Assembly: GCA_030615505.1 (NCBI GenBank)
Contig: JAUWZD010000019.1
Location: 1 to 52,136 of the forward strand
DNA length: 52,136 nucleotides
Direction of reading: 5' to 3'
Source: Spirochaetales bacterium
GTDB lineage: Bacteria > Spirochaetota > Spirochaetia > SZUA-6 > DRHE01
Made by a program: the position numbers and the translations under genes. Shown here piece after piece: positions 9,295 to 18,906 of the stretch. Within the stretch, counting starts at the first letter, position 1. Every line of letters starts with the position of its first letter. The notes under the pieces were generated by a model. The model was given only the letters and a program-made list of their open reading frames with translations. It had not been told where the DNA came from and did no database searches.

Positions 9295-10350
9295 CTAGAA
9301 CTTTTCACCCAAATAAATTCCGGCCCATTCCCATCTTCCGTTTATTTCAGGATCAGGTTTATAATCCACTTTTCTAAAATATAAATACCAGGTCGGAATT
9401 CGATAGGACCATCGTGTAGTCCTTAAAAAAGCCTCCCCGGAATTGGAATCGATGTCCAGTTTATCATCGGCACGAACCCGGGATGTATGAAGAAAGGCGC
9501 CGATGTCAAAGACTAAAGCTGCATTCTCATCAGCTTCCTGCTGTGACCAGGACTTGGTAAAAAAGTTCTCCCTGGCTTTGTATTTCAACAGCTTGCGGGG
9601 ATTCCTGTTGATAATGGCTCCCCTGATCTCTGAAACCAGATACTGAAGATTTTCCGCTGTCCATTCCTTACCCGAATAGTAGAATTTTACCTTCTCCCTG
9701 ATTTTTGCATGGGCATTGGGAAATCCCGGAATCTCAGCATCACGATATTTTAAGAATTTTTGATATACCTGAATGGCCTGTTCCCATTCCCCGACATCCT
9801 CATAAGTCCTGGCTAAAAAATAATAGGTTATCCCCGGATCGATATTCTCACTGAAGCGGGCAATGAGCTCCTTATAGTACTCTATCTTATAGCGTGGATT
9901 CTCCACCAGATTTACAAATTCCTGGAGGCAGCGGTAGTGGATGGAACATCCTGAAACCAGCAGGTCCGGGTAATTCATCAGAATACGCTCATAATAATGA
10001 ATGGCCAGGGGAATGGCATCGAGGTCGCTGTAAGCCTCGGCTACAATTCCCAGGTAATAGGCGTTATAAGGATCATTCTGATTCTTTTCAACATAGGCGG
10101 TTAAGAATAGAATAAGCTTATGAAACTGACCGGCATTTGACAACCGGTTGGAAATTTGCTGTATGATTATAAAACGATTCTCTCCAACCTCCTCTTCCAT
10201 CTCAAACAGATGGAAAAGCTCCCGCATCTCATGATTCTGCTCCATGTTTCCGACCATATAATAGGAATATGATCTATCACATCCTGAAATATTGAACATT
10301 ATAATGAGACATGCGAGTATTCCGCATAAGCGGGCAGAAGCTTTGAGCAT
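9295..10350 (-). CDS. TPR-containing lipoprotein
   Basis: The 351-residue protein starts with a signal peptide and lipobox (IIMFNISGCDRSYSYY). The middle contains tetratricopeptide-like helices such as NAYYLGIVAEAYSDLDAIPLA and ITYYFLARTYEDVGEWEQAI. It is probably anchored to a membrane and acts in protein-protein contact. The function is unknown. It lies 14 bases upstream of the aminotransferase gene and could be in the same operon. Confidence 0.78.
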   Translation of the reverse strand: MLKASARLCGILACLIIMFNISGCDRSYSYYMVGNMEQNHEMRELFHLFEMEEEVGENRFIIIQQISNRLSNAGQFHKLILFLTAYVEKNQNDPYNAYYLGIVAEAYSDLDAIPLAIHYYERILMNYPDLLVSGCSIHYRCLQEFVNLVENPRYKIEYYKELIARFSENIDPGITYYFLARTYEDVGEWEQAIQVYQKFLKYRDAEIPGFPNAHAKIREKVKFYYSGKEWTAENLQYLVSEIRGAIINRNPRKLLKYKARENFFTKSWSQQEADENAALVFDIGAFLHTSRVRADDKLDIDSNSGEAFLRTTRWSYRIPTWYLYFRKVDYKPDPEINGRWEWAGIYLGEKF

Positions 10351-10436
10351 ACTTTAGTGGATGTTAGCATACAGGGGTGTTGTTGGCAAGCACGGGTCTA
10401 TCTGCTAAAATCGCCATTAGCAACTGAAAGAGCAAA

Positions 10437-12470
10437 ATGGAAAATTCCAATTATAAAAAGGGATTAATAATCCTTACTTCACTCCTGATACTTTTTTCCG
10501 CAGGCAGTGCGATTGTACTGCTCGATGCACAGGAAGAGATAGTCATTCAGAAAAAGCAGCCCGTGGATGAATCCTCACTGCAGAATCCGGGAATATCAGT
10601 TTCTTATAATAGTATTTCTATTGAACAAAAAGTTATTACTCATTCGGGTATCTGCTATGCCCTTTCCAGGGTAAGAGGATTCTTAGTATCCTTCGATGGA
10701 CAGCAGACCTGGATTGAGCGCAATCCTGGGCTCCCCTGCAAGATAGTCCGGACCTCCAGCCAGGGTCGAAGCCCCGGCACTGTACGTCATCTTACTGCCT
10801 TAGGTGTTGATCCTGTGAATGAAGGCCGGATTGCCGTTACTACAGCTCAAGAGCTCTTCCTCTCGGAAAACTATGGGGCTTCCTGGGAGAGAATCCCACT
10901 GGGAAAGCCCATGAGCAGCAGTTCCTATCCGACTTCCGTAGCCCTCTCTCCGGAAGACCTAAATACCATTTTAATTGGCACTTCGTTCAACGGATTCTTT
11001 GAAACAAAGAACAGGGGGAAAAGCTGGCAGGATTACTCCCAGGATGCCCGGTTCCTGTACCGGGGCGCCGGTTTTTATGAAGAGATCTCCGGCCTCACCT
11101 ATCATCCGTATCATCAGAATGACAGCAACATTATTATTCTTGCCTGCGGCTTTGGCCATGGGATATATATATCCTCAGAAGATAGAAAATCCTGGGAGAA
11201 GATTGCCCCCTGGCCCATCTCGGAAGCTGGACCGGGGGTTGCTCGCGGAAATATCATACGGAGGATCCAGAGTAAAAGGGTTAAAAATCACTGGCTTTTA
11301 GAAGTGCAAACTTTAAAATCCCTCTGGCATTATAACCTTCACAATAAGAAATGGCGTTTAATAAATACTGTACCATCCCGGTGGCAGGTAAATCCCTTCA
11401 AACATGAAAGAATATGCAGAGCATCGAATAAGTTCGGCATCTATATTTCTTCCTTTTTCGCAGACGGCAAAGAATTGGACAGGCATTTGAAATTTTTAAG
11501 CGAACATGGTCTTAACTCCATTGTTGTCGATTTTAAGGATGATTCTGGCTGGATTACATATGATACTTCTTTAGAACTGCCTTATCGGACCGGGGCTGTA
11601 AGCAAGCGCATACATTTAGAGGAGCTCCTGCAAAAGGCTCATGAGCGGGGAATATATGTAATCGGCAGGCTGGTTGTGTTTAAGGACAGGCAGCTATTCA
11701 ACTATGCGGATCACATGTATGCAGCCTGGGATAAAAGCGACCAACCCTGGAGATACTTAAAAAAATACGAAGATGAGGAAACCGGAGAAATAAAGTTCAG
11801 CCAGAACGAGTACTGGGTGGACCCCTTCTGTACAGAAGTATGGGATTACAACATCGCCGTGGCCGGAGAGCTGCAGGATAGAGGGGTTGATGAGATTCAG
11901 TTTGACTACATTCGATTTCCCTCAGACGGCGATTTATCCAGGATACGGTACCGCTACAGGGAGCAGGGTATGACCCGTATCGATGCACTTGAATCTTTTC
12001 TATCTCTGGCCCGGGAGAGGATTCATATTCCCATCAGCACTGATCTGTACGGATTTAACTCCTGGCACAGAATGGGAAACTGGATTGGACAGAGCATAGA
12101 TATGCTGGCCGATTATGTGGATGTTATCTGCCCCATGTTCTATCCTTCCCACTTCCCTAAAGGATTTTTAGGGCATATACCCTACCTGATCCGGGCCATG
12201 CAGATCTATCAGGAAGGAACTAATCGGGCTTCATCCATAGTGGGAGAGCGCAGTATTATCCGACCTTATATACAGGCATTTCTGATCGGCGGCGAGCTTA
12301 AGATGACTAAGTCCGAATACAGTAGTTATTTAATCAACCAGATTGAAGGAACCCTGGCTGCCCCTTCTTCCGGTTTTACGCTCTGGAATGCTTCCAACAA
12401 GTACTATATGGTAGTAGAATCCTTAAAATCCCTGATCCCTGATGTGCTAAAGCCCAGGAGGATGAAATGA
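10437..12470 (+). CDS. DUF4015 putative glycoside hydrolase with N-terminal BNR-like repeats
   Basis: A 677-residue protein with an N-terminal signal anchor (GLIILTSLLILFSAGSAIVLL). Residues about 60-260 contain BNR/sialidase-like repeats, seen in SENYGASWERI, TKNRGKSWQDY and SSEDRKSWEKI. From about 320 on it matches the DUF4015 putative glycosyl hydrolase domain: GIYISSFFADGKELDRHLKF, NSIVVDFKDDSGWI, ERGIYVIGRLVVFKD, GVDEIQFDYIRFPSDG and DVICPMFYPSHF. This is a TIM-barrel-like family expected to act on extracellular or cell-wall sugars, but activity is not established. It overlaps the next gene by 4 bases, so it is co-translated with a TPR lipoprotein. Confidence 0.82.
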   Translation: MENSNYKKGLIILTSLLILFSAGSAIVLLDAQEEIVIQKKQPVDESSLQNPGISVSYNSISIEQKVITHSGICYALSRVRGFLVSFDGQQTWIERNPGLPCKIVRTSSQGRSPGTVRHLTALGVDPVNEGRIAVTTAQELFLSENYGASWERIPLGKPMSSSSYPTSVALSPEDLNTILIGTSFNGFFETKNRGKSWQDYSQDARFLYRGAGFYEEISGLTYHPYHQNDSNIIILACGFGHGIYISSEDRKSWEKIAPWPISEAGPGVARGNIIRRIQSKRVKNHWLLEVQTLKSLWHYNLHNKKWRLINTVPSRWQVNPFKHERICRASNKFGIYISSFFADGKELDRHLKFLSEHGLNSIVVDFKDDSGWITYDTSLELPYRTGAVSKRIHLEELLQKAHERGIYVIGRLVVFKDRQLFNYADHMYAAWDKSDQPWRYLKKYEDEETGEIKFSQNEYWVDPFCTEVWDYNIAVAGELQDRGVDEIQFDYIRFPSDGDLSRIRYRYREQGMTRIDALESFLSLARERIHIPISTDLYGFNSWHRMGNWIGQSIDMLADYVDVICPMFYPSHFPKGFLGHIPYLIRAMQIYQEGTNRASSIVGERSIIRPYIQAFLIGGELKMTKSEYSSYLINQIEGTLAAPSSGFTLWNASNKYYMVVESLKSLIPDVLKPRRMK

Positions 12471-14149
12471 AAAGGCTCTTCCCTTACCTGCTCATTCTAA
12501 TAAGTTATGCTCTTTCAAGCTGCGCCGGTACACCGGTTGAAGAGGAAATAGATGAAACTGCTCTGAAACTGATAGAGGCTGAAAAGCTCATGGAGATCGC
12601 ATCGCCAATGCACTTAAGAGAGGCTCTTAAGATTCTTACCTCTTCAAAGCTTCAATCGGATGCTAATGCCGGCAGGCTGGCTGCCTTAGCCGGTGAGGTT
12701 TTTACATTTTTATATCCGGAATTGGATCATGAACCTTGCTTAGAGGGACTGCCTCCCATATCTGGCCCTTACAAGACTCTATTTGCCAGTGCCCTGATGG
12801 GAGAAGGCTTCTACCCGGATACAGGTACTATGGATAAGGCTGATTTTTGGAACCTGACTCTCCCCTCATTTTATCTACTGAAAAACGGCCTGGGCGCATC
12901 TCAGCAGGAACTGAAGAACCTGAAGCTCTCATTAGATATTGCCGGAAATATTAACCAGGATTCTGTTCTTCCCCCTTTTTTTAAGGGTCTTATAGTAGAA
13001 CGGCAGGGGGAATTAAGCATGGCCTTAAGTTTCTATGCTGAGAGTGCTGCTAAATCCGAGTCATTTTACCCTGCCATACTTCGTCTAGCTCTCCTGAAGA
13101 TAGCAGCCTATCAGCCTGAAGCGGCGGTTCCCCTGCTTGAAAAAGTTCTAAAAGCTATCCCGAAAAACTCATTTGTCCGTGCCAGGGCTGCAGAAGCCTA
13201 TTTTGCGGCTAAAGAATTCGATAAAGCATCTGCCCTGGTTGCAGAGGAGCTCCTGAAAGATCCGGAAGATACTAAATATCTGCTCCTCAGGTCTCGAATC
13301 CTAAGAGAAAGTGGAAACTGGCCCCAGGCCTTTAAGCCTCTGAATATGGTTCTGTTAAAGCAGCCGAAAACTGTAGAGGCCTATCTGCTTAAAGCTGATA
13401 TTCTCCATGAAAACTCTCATGATACTGAAGCTGCCTTAGTCCTGTTGAGAGAAGCTGAAGAATTAATACCTGAGGATCCGAGGATTCCGGAGAAGACAGG
13501 GAAAATACTCTTAGAGTCGGGAAAAAGTGAAGAGGGTTTAATGAAGCTGAACCGGGCTATAGAGCTTGATCCGGATAGGATAAGTACCTTAAGGCTCCTC
13601 ATGCAGGATGCTTTAAAGCTGAAACGGTGGCTTCAGGCAGCTATATATCTCTCCAGGATTCTTGAACAGGAAGAAACTGAACAAGACCTTGTTTCCGCCC
13701 ATCAGATATTTGTCAATTTAGGAGATGCCGCTCAGGCGCTTTACTATGCTGAAAAACTCTATCAAATGGGAAGCACAGACGCTTTTATCCCCATTTACGC
13801 TAAAGCCCTGGTTTTAAATCAAAACCTGGAGCAAGCCCGGGCCGTTATTGAAAAAGGGCTTGAGCATATTTCTGATCCTTATACTCGAAGTGAGCTCTTG
13901 CTTCTCAAGGCTCTGGATAAGGATACTGACCCGGATGCCAGGTTAAAATTTTTGCAGGAATCTCTGCTTGAAAATCCGGATAATCTTGAAACATTACTAA
14001 AGATCTCTGATCTATATATCGATAGACAGGATTACCGAAAGGCAAGGCTGTTTCTTAAGAGGGCTGTAGAAATAGATCCCAACAATCCGGGCTTAAGGAT
14101 CCAGCTAAATTTGGTCGAGTCATCTTTACAGCCCTCCTCAAAGCACTAA
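12467..14149 (+). CDS. Large TPR lipoprotein
   Basis: A 560-residue protein with a lipoprotein signal (LLILISYALSSCAGTP) followed almost entirely by tetratricopeptide repeats, for example SFVRARAAEAYFAAKEFDKA, TKYLLLRSRILRESGNWPQA and PDNLETLLKISDLYIDRQDYRKA. It is likely an envelope-anchored scaffold. Its ATG overlaps the DUF4015 stop (ATGA), which points to joint action with that hydrolase-like protein; the exact role is unknown. Confidence 0.8.
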   Translation: MKRLFPYLLILISYALSSCAGTPVEEEIDETALKLIEAEKLMEIASPMHLREALKILTSSKLQSDANAGRLAALAGEVFTFLYPELDHEPCLEGLPPISGPYKTLFASALMGEGFYPDTGTMDKADFWNLTLPSFYLLKNGLGASQQELKNLKLSLDIAGNINQDSVLPPFFKGLIVERQGELSMALSFYAESAAKSESFYPAILRLALLKIAAYQPEAAVPLLEKVLKAIPKNSFVRARAAEAYFAAKEFDKASALVAEELLKDPEDTKYLLLRSRILRESGNWPQAFKPLNMVLLKQPKTVEAYLLKADILHENSHDTEAALVLLREAEELIPEDPRIPEKTGKILLESGKSEEGLMKLNRAIELDPDRISTLRLLMQDALKLKRWLQAAIYLSRILEQEETEQDLVSAHQIFVNLGDAAQALYYAEKLYQMGSTDAFIPIYAKALVLNQNLEQARAVIEKGLEHISDPYTRSELLLLKALDKDTDPDARLKFLQESLLENPDNLETLLKISDLYIDRQDYRKARLFLKRAVEIDPNNPGLRIQLNLVESSLQPSSKH

Positions 14150-14153
14150 ACTC

Positions 14154-14181
14154 TTGACGTTAAAAAGACGATTATGATAGT
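14154..14181 (+). promoter_or_regulatory. Possible promoter before the Cys-rich small protein operon
   Basis: TTGACG at 14154-14159 and GATAGT at 14176-14181 are 16 bases apart. The sequence is immediately downstream of the TPR lipoprotein stop and 50 bases upstream of the gene at 14233. The -10 is weak, so this is tentative. Confidence 0.35.
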
Positions 14182-14232
14182 GTTACGTTAAATTAAGCTA
14201 AGAAGCAAACTCAAAGAGTTGAGGGGGAATAA

Positions 14233-14544
14233 ATGGCAGACAGTCAGAGTGCTCCAGAATTATATGACCACCTCTCTGGAGAAAAGATCTACTGTGCGAA
14301 CTGCACCCACTGTAAACTCGTAAGAGTACCTGCCGGAAATGGGAGTCAGTATTACCTGAGAGTAAGATGTAACGCAGGAAAGTGGAGAAAGAAACTTGGC
14401 GAGGAAAAGGTATATAAATACTTTACCGTAGCTAGAAGAACCCTTGACACATGTGACATGTATGAACCCATGGGAGAAGCTAAGGACTTTCTAAAGGAAC
14501 TGAAAAAGAACCTGCCTATTAAAGACGAGATATATAGCTACTAA
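14233..14544 (+). CDS. Small cysteine-rich protein, probable metal binder
   Basis: A 103-residue protein with no signal peptide. Cysteines are spaced CANCTHC near residue 21, then one each in RVRCNAGKW and DTCDMYEP, a pattern suited to zinc or an Fe-S cluster. A GAGGGGG ribosome-binding site precedes the ATG. It opens a run of three genes joined by TAATG overlaps (lipoprotein, Nudix). I do not recognise the family; a cytoplasmic zinc-ribbon-like protein is the best reading. Confidence 0.7.
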   Translation: MADSQSAPELYDHLSGEKIYCANCTHCKLVRVPAGNGSQYYLRVRCNAGKWRKKLGEEKVYKYFTVARRTLDTCDMYEPMGEAKDFLKELKKNLPIKDEIYSY

Positions 14545-14951
14545 TGAGAAGCATTTATTCTATTTTACATGCATCACTACTCATTTTGCTCATAATGACT
14601 CTATCTGCATCCTGTTCTTCATCCCCCAAAACAATAGATGAAAGCTTGAGTCCACCGGTATTTTTCCAAAAAGCTCAGGAAGCCTCGGATAACGGTAAAT
14701 ACTCACTGGCGCTTCAGTATTACCGGACCTTTCAAAGAGTATATCCGGATGAATTAGAGAGGAATCTCTGGGCTTCTTATGAAATCGCCTTTCTATACCA
14801 CAAAATGGGACAGGATGAAACGGCACTGGAGCTATTTGATGAGCTGATCAAGCTGTATGCAGCGGAGGAATCCGACACTTTTCCCCAGGGGCCGAAGATA
14901 CTGGCTGAAAAAGTAAAAGCCCGGATTGAGGAAGAACATCTAAAGCAGTAA
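14544..14951 (+). CDS. Small TPR lipoprotein
   Basis: A 135-residue lipoprotein: signal peptide with lipobox (ILLIMTLSASCSSSP), then two TPR-like helices pairs (AQEASDNGKYSLALQYYRTF and ASYEIAFLYHKMGQDETALE). This resembles the N-terminal half of BamD-like proteins but is much shorter. The start overlaps the preceding stop (TAATG) and its own stop overlaps the Nudix start in the same way. Confidence 0.75.
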   Translation: MRSIYSILHASLLILLIMTLSASCSSSPKTIDESLSPPVFFQKAQEASDNGKYSLALQYYRTFQRVYPDELERNLWASYEIAFLYHKMGQDETALELFDELIKLYAAEESDTFPQGPKILAEKVKARIEEEHLKQ

Positions 14952-15463
14952 TGCATTATCGTTACTGCCCTCTCTGCGGGGGTATGCTCGAAATAAAGTC
15001 AACCAGCCTTCTGGACTGCACAGAATGCGGGTATCACTTCTATCAAAACTCAAATCCCACAGTAAATGCCGCGATTCTGCGCCAGACAGAAGGCAAGAAA
15101 CAGGTGCTCTTAGTCAGGCGCGGGGTTGAACCTTTTAAGGGATACTGGGATCTGCCGGGAGGTTTCTTAAAAGTTGGTGAAGATCCTGAAGCCGGGCTTA
15201 AGCGGGAACTGAAAGAGGAGCTGGGTTTAAGCTCGATAAAACCTGAATTGTTTTTTACATTTGTGGAGCGATATCCCAAAAAGGAGCTGCCGGAAGAAGC
15301 CCAGTTTACCCTCTGTCTTTTCTACCTGATAAAAACGTTTGAGGAAAATACTTTCTCCGCCCGGGATGATATCACTCAAGCTGAATGGTTCAATCTGGAT
15401 TCTCTTCCGCAAAATCTCAGCTTTAAGGGGAACAGGCAAGCTTTAAATGCTCTATTGAGGTAA
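14951..15463 (+). CDS. Nudix hydrolase with N-terminal zinc ribbon
   Basis: A 170-residue protein. The N-terminus has a zinc ribbon (YCPLCGG then DCTECGYHFY) as in NudC-like and ADP-ribose pyrophosphatase-like Nudix enzymes. The Nudix box is complete, from GGFLKVGEDPEAGL to KRELKEELGL. It hydrolyses a nucleoside diphosphate linked to another group; the substrate is not known. It is the last gene of the three-gene run and overlaps the convergent VWA gene by 12 bases. Confidence 0.88.
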   Translation: MHYRYCPLCGGMLEIKSTSLLDCTECGYHFYQNSNPTVNAAILRQTEGKKQVLLVRRGVEPFKGYWDLPGGFLKVGEDPEAGLKRELKEELGLSSIKPELFFTFVERYPKKELPEEAQFTLCLFYLIKTFEENTFSARDDITQAEWFNLDSLPQNLSFKGNRQALNALLR

Positions 15464-16558
15464 TATGATGGTATTGATGGAAATACCCTTCTTCCCGGCA
15501 TCCTCATAAACCATCTCCTTAGTAATCTTTCCCCTGGGACGCGGATGAGGGGGGGCATCTCCGATAAGTATGATCAGGCGTGAGTCCGCCTGCCAGTCAT
15601 AAGAGTGTATACTATTAAACAGTGCTTCAAAAACAGCCTCCGGGATATCCCGGCCGCCTGCCACTCTCACAGAGTCTATATTACGCTGGATTGCATTAAG
15701 ATCCTGTTCAAAGGGTAAGGCTTTTACCAGATATTCCTCAAGATAATCCCTATAGTAGAGAAGCCCGACCCTGTAGGTTTTGAAACGGGAGGTATGTTCT
15801 GTAATCAGCGGCAGGATCTCTTTTTTAAGGGCAGGCATATCGTCATGCATACTCCGGGTCGTATCTAAGGCCAGCACTAAATCCAGAGTCTCCCCACCGG
15901 CATCATCGATAATATCTCCTATACGCTTGATGAGATCCTCTTTTCCCGAGGATTTCAGGGCCTTTCCACTGCCCCTCTCGGCAATGCCTGTAAAGCTGTC
16001 AACAGCCTCCTTCATAAATTCACCTTCAGGTTCTGCAATTACAAGCTGTTTTACTCTTAAGACAAAGGGATTATCAAGGTAGTTTCCTGTATAATCGGCA
16101 TAAGGCCTGGCAAAGCTGCGAATATTTAAGAATGTTCCATCCAGCACCTGAATCTCCCCGCTCCTGCTCCATGAGTAGCCATACACCACAATATAGGGAA
16201 TAAAGATACAGAAGGATTGCCCCAGTTCCTCGTGCTGTTCCAGGGTTGAATCCATCAGGAAAAAAAGATCCTTTCCATTAAGAAACTTCCCGTCCAGAAT
16301 CCGCCGCTCATCACCGTTTAGCGGATGGTAGACAGGATTACGCAGGGTATAGGAATGTGACCGCTTTGCCGGATCTGCTGAGGATTCAGTGAGCAGAACC
16401 GACTTAATATCCGGCTTTCTGCGGATCCAGAGATAATACCCCCCCTCCAGGGTCTGTACAATCTTAAAATCCTCAGGCTTAAGGCTTAGATCAACTTCCG
16501 AAAAAAGGGAAGCACAGAAGAGGAGTAGAAAAATATGTGTAACGGCACTCCTTTTCAT
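15452..16558 (-). CDS. Exported VWA-domain protein
   Basis: The 368-residue protein has a signal peptide (MKRSAVTHIFLLLFCASLFS) and, from about residue 225, a von Willebrand A domain with a MIDAS-type DTTRS motif (LDLVLALDTTRSMHDDM) and a later IILIGDAPPHP strand. It probably binds metal and a protein or glycan partner in the periplasm or outer envelope. The N-terminal 200 residues are not recognised. Confidence 0.8.
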   Translation of the reverse strand: MKRSAVTHIFLLLFCASLFSEVDLSLKPEDFKIVQTLEGGYYLWIRRKPDIKSVLLTESSADPAKRSHSYTLRNPVYHPLNGDERRILDGKFLNGKDLFFLMDSTLEQHEELGQSFCIFIPYIVVYGYSWSRSGEIQVLDGTFLNIRSFARPYADYTGNYLDNPFVLRVKQLVIAEPEGEFMKEAVDSFTGIAERGSGKALKSSGKEDLIKRIGDIIDDAGGETLDLVLALDTTRSMHDDMPALKKEILPLITEHTSRFKTYRVGLLYYRDYLEEYLVKALPFEQDLNAIQRNIDSVRVAGGRDIPEAVFEALFNSIHSYDWQADSRLIILIGDAPPHPRPRGKITKEMVYEDAGKKGISINTIILPQ

Positions 16559-16594
16559 AGCTCATATAGATCATCGGTAGACTAAAGTGCTTGT

Positions 16595-17059
16595 TTAACC
16601 GGGGAACTCTAATACGGCCGGGAAGGGGATATCCGAGTTGTACCTGGTAAAGCCCAGTAGAACGAAAAATCGCCGCACAAATTTTTCAATAAATAGACAC
16701 CAGTATTCAGCGTTCTCAAATATAAAAAAGAGGTGCATGTTCTGTTCGCTCCGATAACACACGGAGAAATATTCATGCACGGGAATCTGATAAACATGCA
16801 TCTCCTTGCAGCTTAAGGGAAGCCAGTCTGCGGGAATGAGAACCGAATATGGTGTAAAAATCACCTCTACTTCTTCCTGACCTATCCGATACACCCCTCT
16901 AAAAGCAGCCAGTGAATTGGGCGGAAGAAGCTTGATTCCCTTTATCTCGTACGGGCCCCTATTTAATATGGCGTAATTCCTTAAAAGATCATGTGAAAAG
17001 CACAATACGGGGCAGATGAGCAGAAAGAGACTAACTGCCCGGCAAAGCGCTCTATTCAA
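16595..17059 (-). CDS. Hypothetical exported protein starting inside the glmS stop
   Basis: The frame is open from 17149, but the first 30 residues there lie within glmS. The first plausible start is the TTG at 17059, which overlaps the glmS stop (TTGAATAG). It is followed by a good signal peptide (LNRALCRAVSLFLLICPVLCFS). The resulting 154-residue protein would be exported; no domain is recognised. The start choice is an inference from the signal peptide and from coupling to glmS. There is no clear ribosome-binding site. Confidence 0.55.
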   Translation of the reverse strand: MNRALCRAVSLFLLICPVLCFSHDLLRNYAILNRGPYEIKGIKLLPPNSLAAFRGVYRIGQEEVEVIFTPYSVLIPADWLPLSCKEMHVYQIPVHEYFSVCYRSEQNMHLFFIFENAEYWCLFIEKFVRRFFVLLGFTRYNSDIPFPAVLEFPG

Positions 17060-18875
17060 CCGTGACGCTCTTGGCAAGGTTTCTAGGTTGATCCACATCC
17101 CGTCCCAATTCAACGGCACAGTGATAGGCAAAGAGCTGAAGGGGAACAACCATTACAAGGGGGTAAAAACACTCTTTCATTCGGGGAACCTCGATAACAT
17201 CATCCGAAATCTCTGTAATCTCCGAGTCTCCCTCTACGGCGACGGCGATGATTTTTCCTTTTCTGGATTTAACCTCTCTCATGTTGCTGATAATCTTCTC
17301 CTTCAGGCCGTCATCGGGAACTAAGAAGAGACAGGGGGTCTCCTCATTAATCAAAGCGATTGGGCCGTGCTTCATCTCCGCCGCACTGTAACCCTCGGCG
17401 TGTATATAGGAGATCTCCTTAAGCTTTAAGGCCCCTTCCATAGCAACAGGATAGTTGATCCCTCTGCCTAAAAAAAGAAAGTCCTTAAAATGGGAATATT
17501 TCACAGCCATATTTCTGATGGCCTGATTGTTCATAAGAATTTGTTCTATCTTTACAGGCACAGACTGAAGGTTTTGAATAAAATCCACACCTTCTTCATA
17601 GGACATATGCCTCATTCTGCTCAAGAGCAGGGAAAAGAGGTAGAACACAGTGACCTGGGAGGTGAAGGCTTTGGTAGATGCCACTGCGATTTCCGGTCCT
17701 GAATGAATATAAACCCCTCCGTCGGATTCCCTGGCAATAGTTGAACCCACTACATTACAGATTCCCAGCACAGTTGCTCCTTTTCGCTGAAGCTCTCTCA
17801 TGGCATACAGAGTATCCGCAGTTTCTCCGGACTGAGAGACGGCAAAATGAAGTGTATTCCGCTCTACCACCGGATTTCTGTAGCGCAGCTCTGAAGAGAT
17901 CTCTACAGTACAGGGTATACGTGCGATTGATTCTAAGAGGTATGCACCCACCATGCCCGCATAGAATGAGGTTCCTGCAGCCACTATTCGCACTCTCTCT
18001 ATATTCAGTAGATCTTTATTACTCATATTCAAGCCGCCTAAGTGAGCTGTAGCCAGATCCGGCTCTATTCGCCCTCCCATGGCCCTTTTTACCGATTCGG
18101 GCTGTTCAAAAATCTCCTTTTCCATAAAATGGACGAACCCGTCTTTTTCGATCTCCTCCAGTTCCCAGGATACAAGCTCAACCTTTTTCTCGATTACCTG
18201 ATCCCTAAGATCAGTGGTTCTGAAATCATCGGCATCTATATTTGCAACTTCTCCATCCTCAAGGTATACAACCTGCTTGGTATGGGAGATGATGGCTGTA
18301 ACATCAGAAGCTAAAAAGCTTTCCCCGTTTCCAATACCAACAACCAGGGGAGAACCGTTTCTGGCACCGACAAGCTTGCCTGGATGATCGATGTGCATGC
18401 ATACTATACCGTAGGTTCCCTTAAGCAGAGCCAGGGCTTCCTTTACCGCCTCCTCCAGATCTCCTGAATAGTATTTCTCTATAAGATGGGGGATCACTTC
18501 AGAATCAGTCTCGGTTTGAAACACATGCCCCTCGGATTTTAGCTTCTCCTTCAGGCTGACATAGTTCTCTATGATACCATTGTGTACAACAGCAATTCTG
18601 TCATCACAATCCGTATGAGGATGCGCATTAACATTGTTCACCTCCCCATGGGTGGCCCAACGGGTGTGCCCGATTCCGAAGTCTCCCTTTAAAAGGGGAG
18701 GCACAGAATTTCGCAGATCCCTGATTTTTCCCGTGCGCTTTATAATGTGAAACCTGCCGTCTGAGTATATGCAGAGCCCTGCTGAATCATATCCCCGATA
18801 CTCGAGGCGTTTTAAACCCTCTAAAATGACTGCCGCAGCAGGCTTGGGCCCGCAATAGCCGATAATTCCGCACAT
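17052..18875 (-). CDS. glmS: Glutamine-fructose-6-phosphate aminotransferase (isomerizing)
   Basis: The 607-residue enzyme makes glucosamine-6-phosphate for peptidoglycan and other aminosugars. It begins MCGIIGYCGPKPAA, with Cys2 as the glutaminase nucleophile. It has GIGHTRWATHG and HNGIIENY in the glutaminase domain and two SIS sugar-isomerase domains with AAGTSFYAG and AVSQSGETADT. The C-terminus LAKSVTVE is the canonical end. Length is as expected. Confidence 0.97.
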   Translation of the reverse strand: MCGIIGYCGPKPAAAVILEGLKRLEYRGYDSAGLCIYSDGRFHIIKRTGKIRDLRNSVPPLLKGDFGIGHTRWATHGEVNNVNAHPHTDCDDRIAVVHNGIIENYVSLKEKLKSEGHVFQTETDSEVIPHLIEKYYSGDLEEAVKEALALLKGTYGIVCMHIDHPGKLVGARNGSPLVVGIGNGESFLASDVTAIISHTKQVVYLEDGEVANIDADDFRTTDLRDQVIEKKVELVSWELEEIEKDGFVHFMEKEIFEQPESVKRAMGGRIEPDLATAHLGGLNMSNKDLLNIERVRIVAAGTSFYAGMVGAYLLESIARIPCTVEISSELRYRNPVVERNTLHFAVSQSGETADTLYAMRELQRKGATVLGICNVVGSTIARESDGGVYIHSGPEIAVASTKAFTSQVTVFYLFSLLLSRMRHMSYEEGVDFIQNLQSVPVKIEQILMNNQAIRNMAVKYSHFKDFLFLGRGINYPVAMEGALKLKEISYIHAEGYSAAEMKHGPIALINEETPCLFLVPDDGLKEKIISNMREVKSRKGKIIAVAVEGDSEITEISDDVIEVPRMKECFYPLVMVVPLQLFAYHCAVELGRDVDQPRNLAKSVTVE

Positions 18876-18906
18876 ATAACCTGTCTCCTTAACTAACCCT
18901 ATATCC

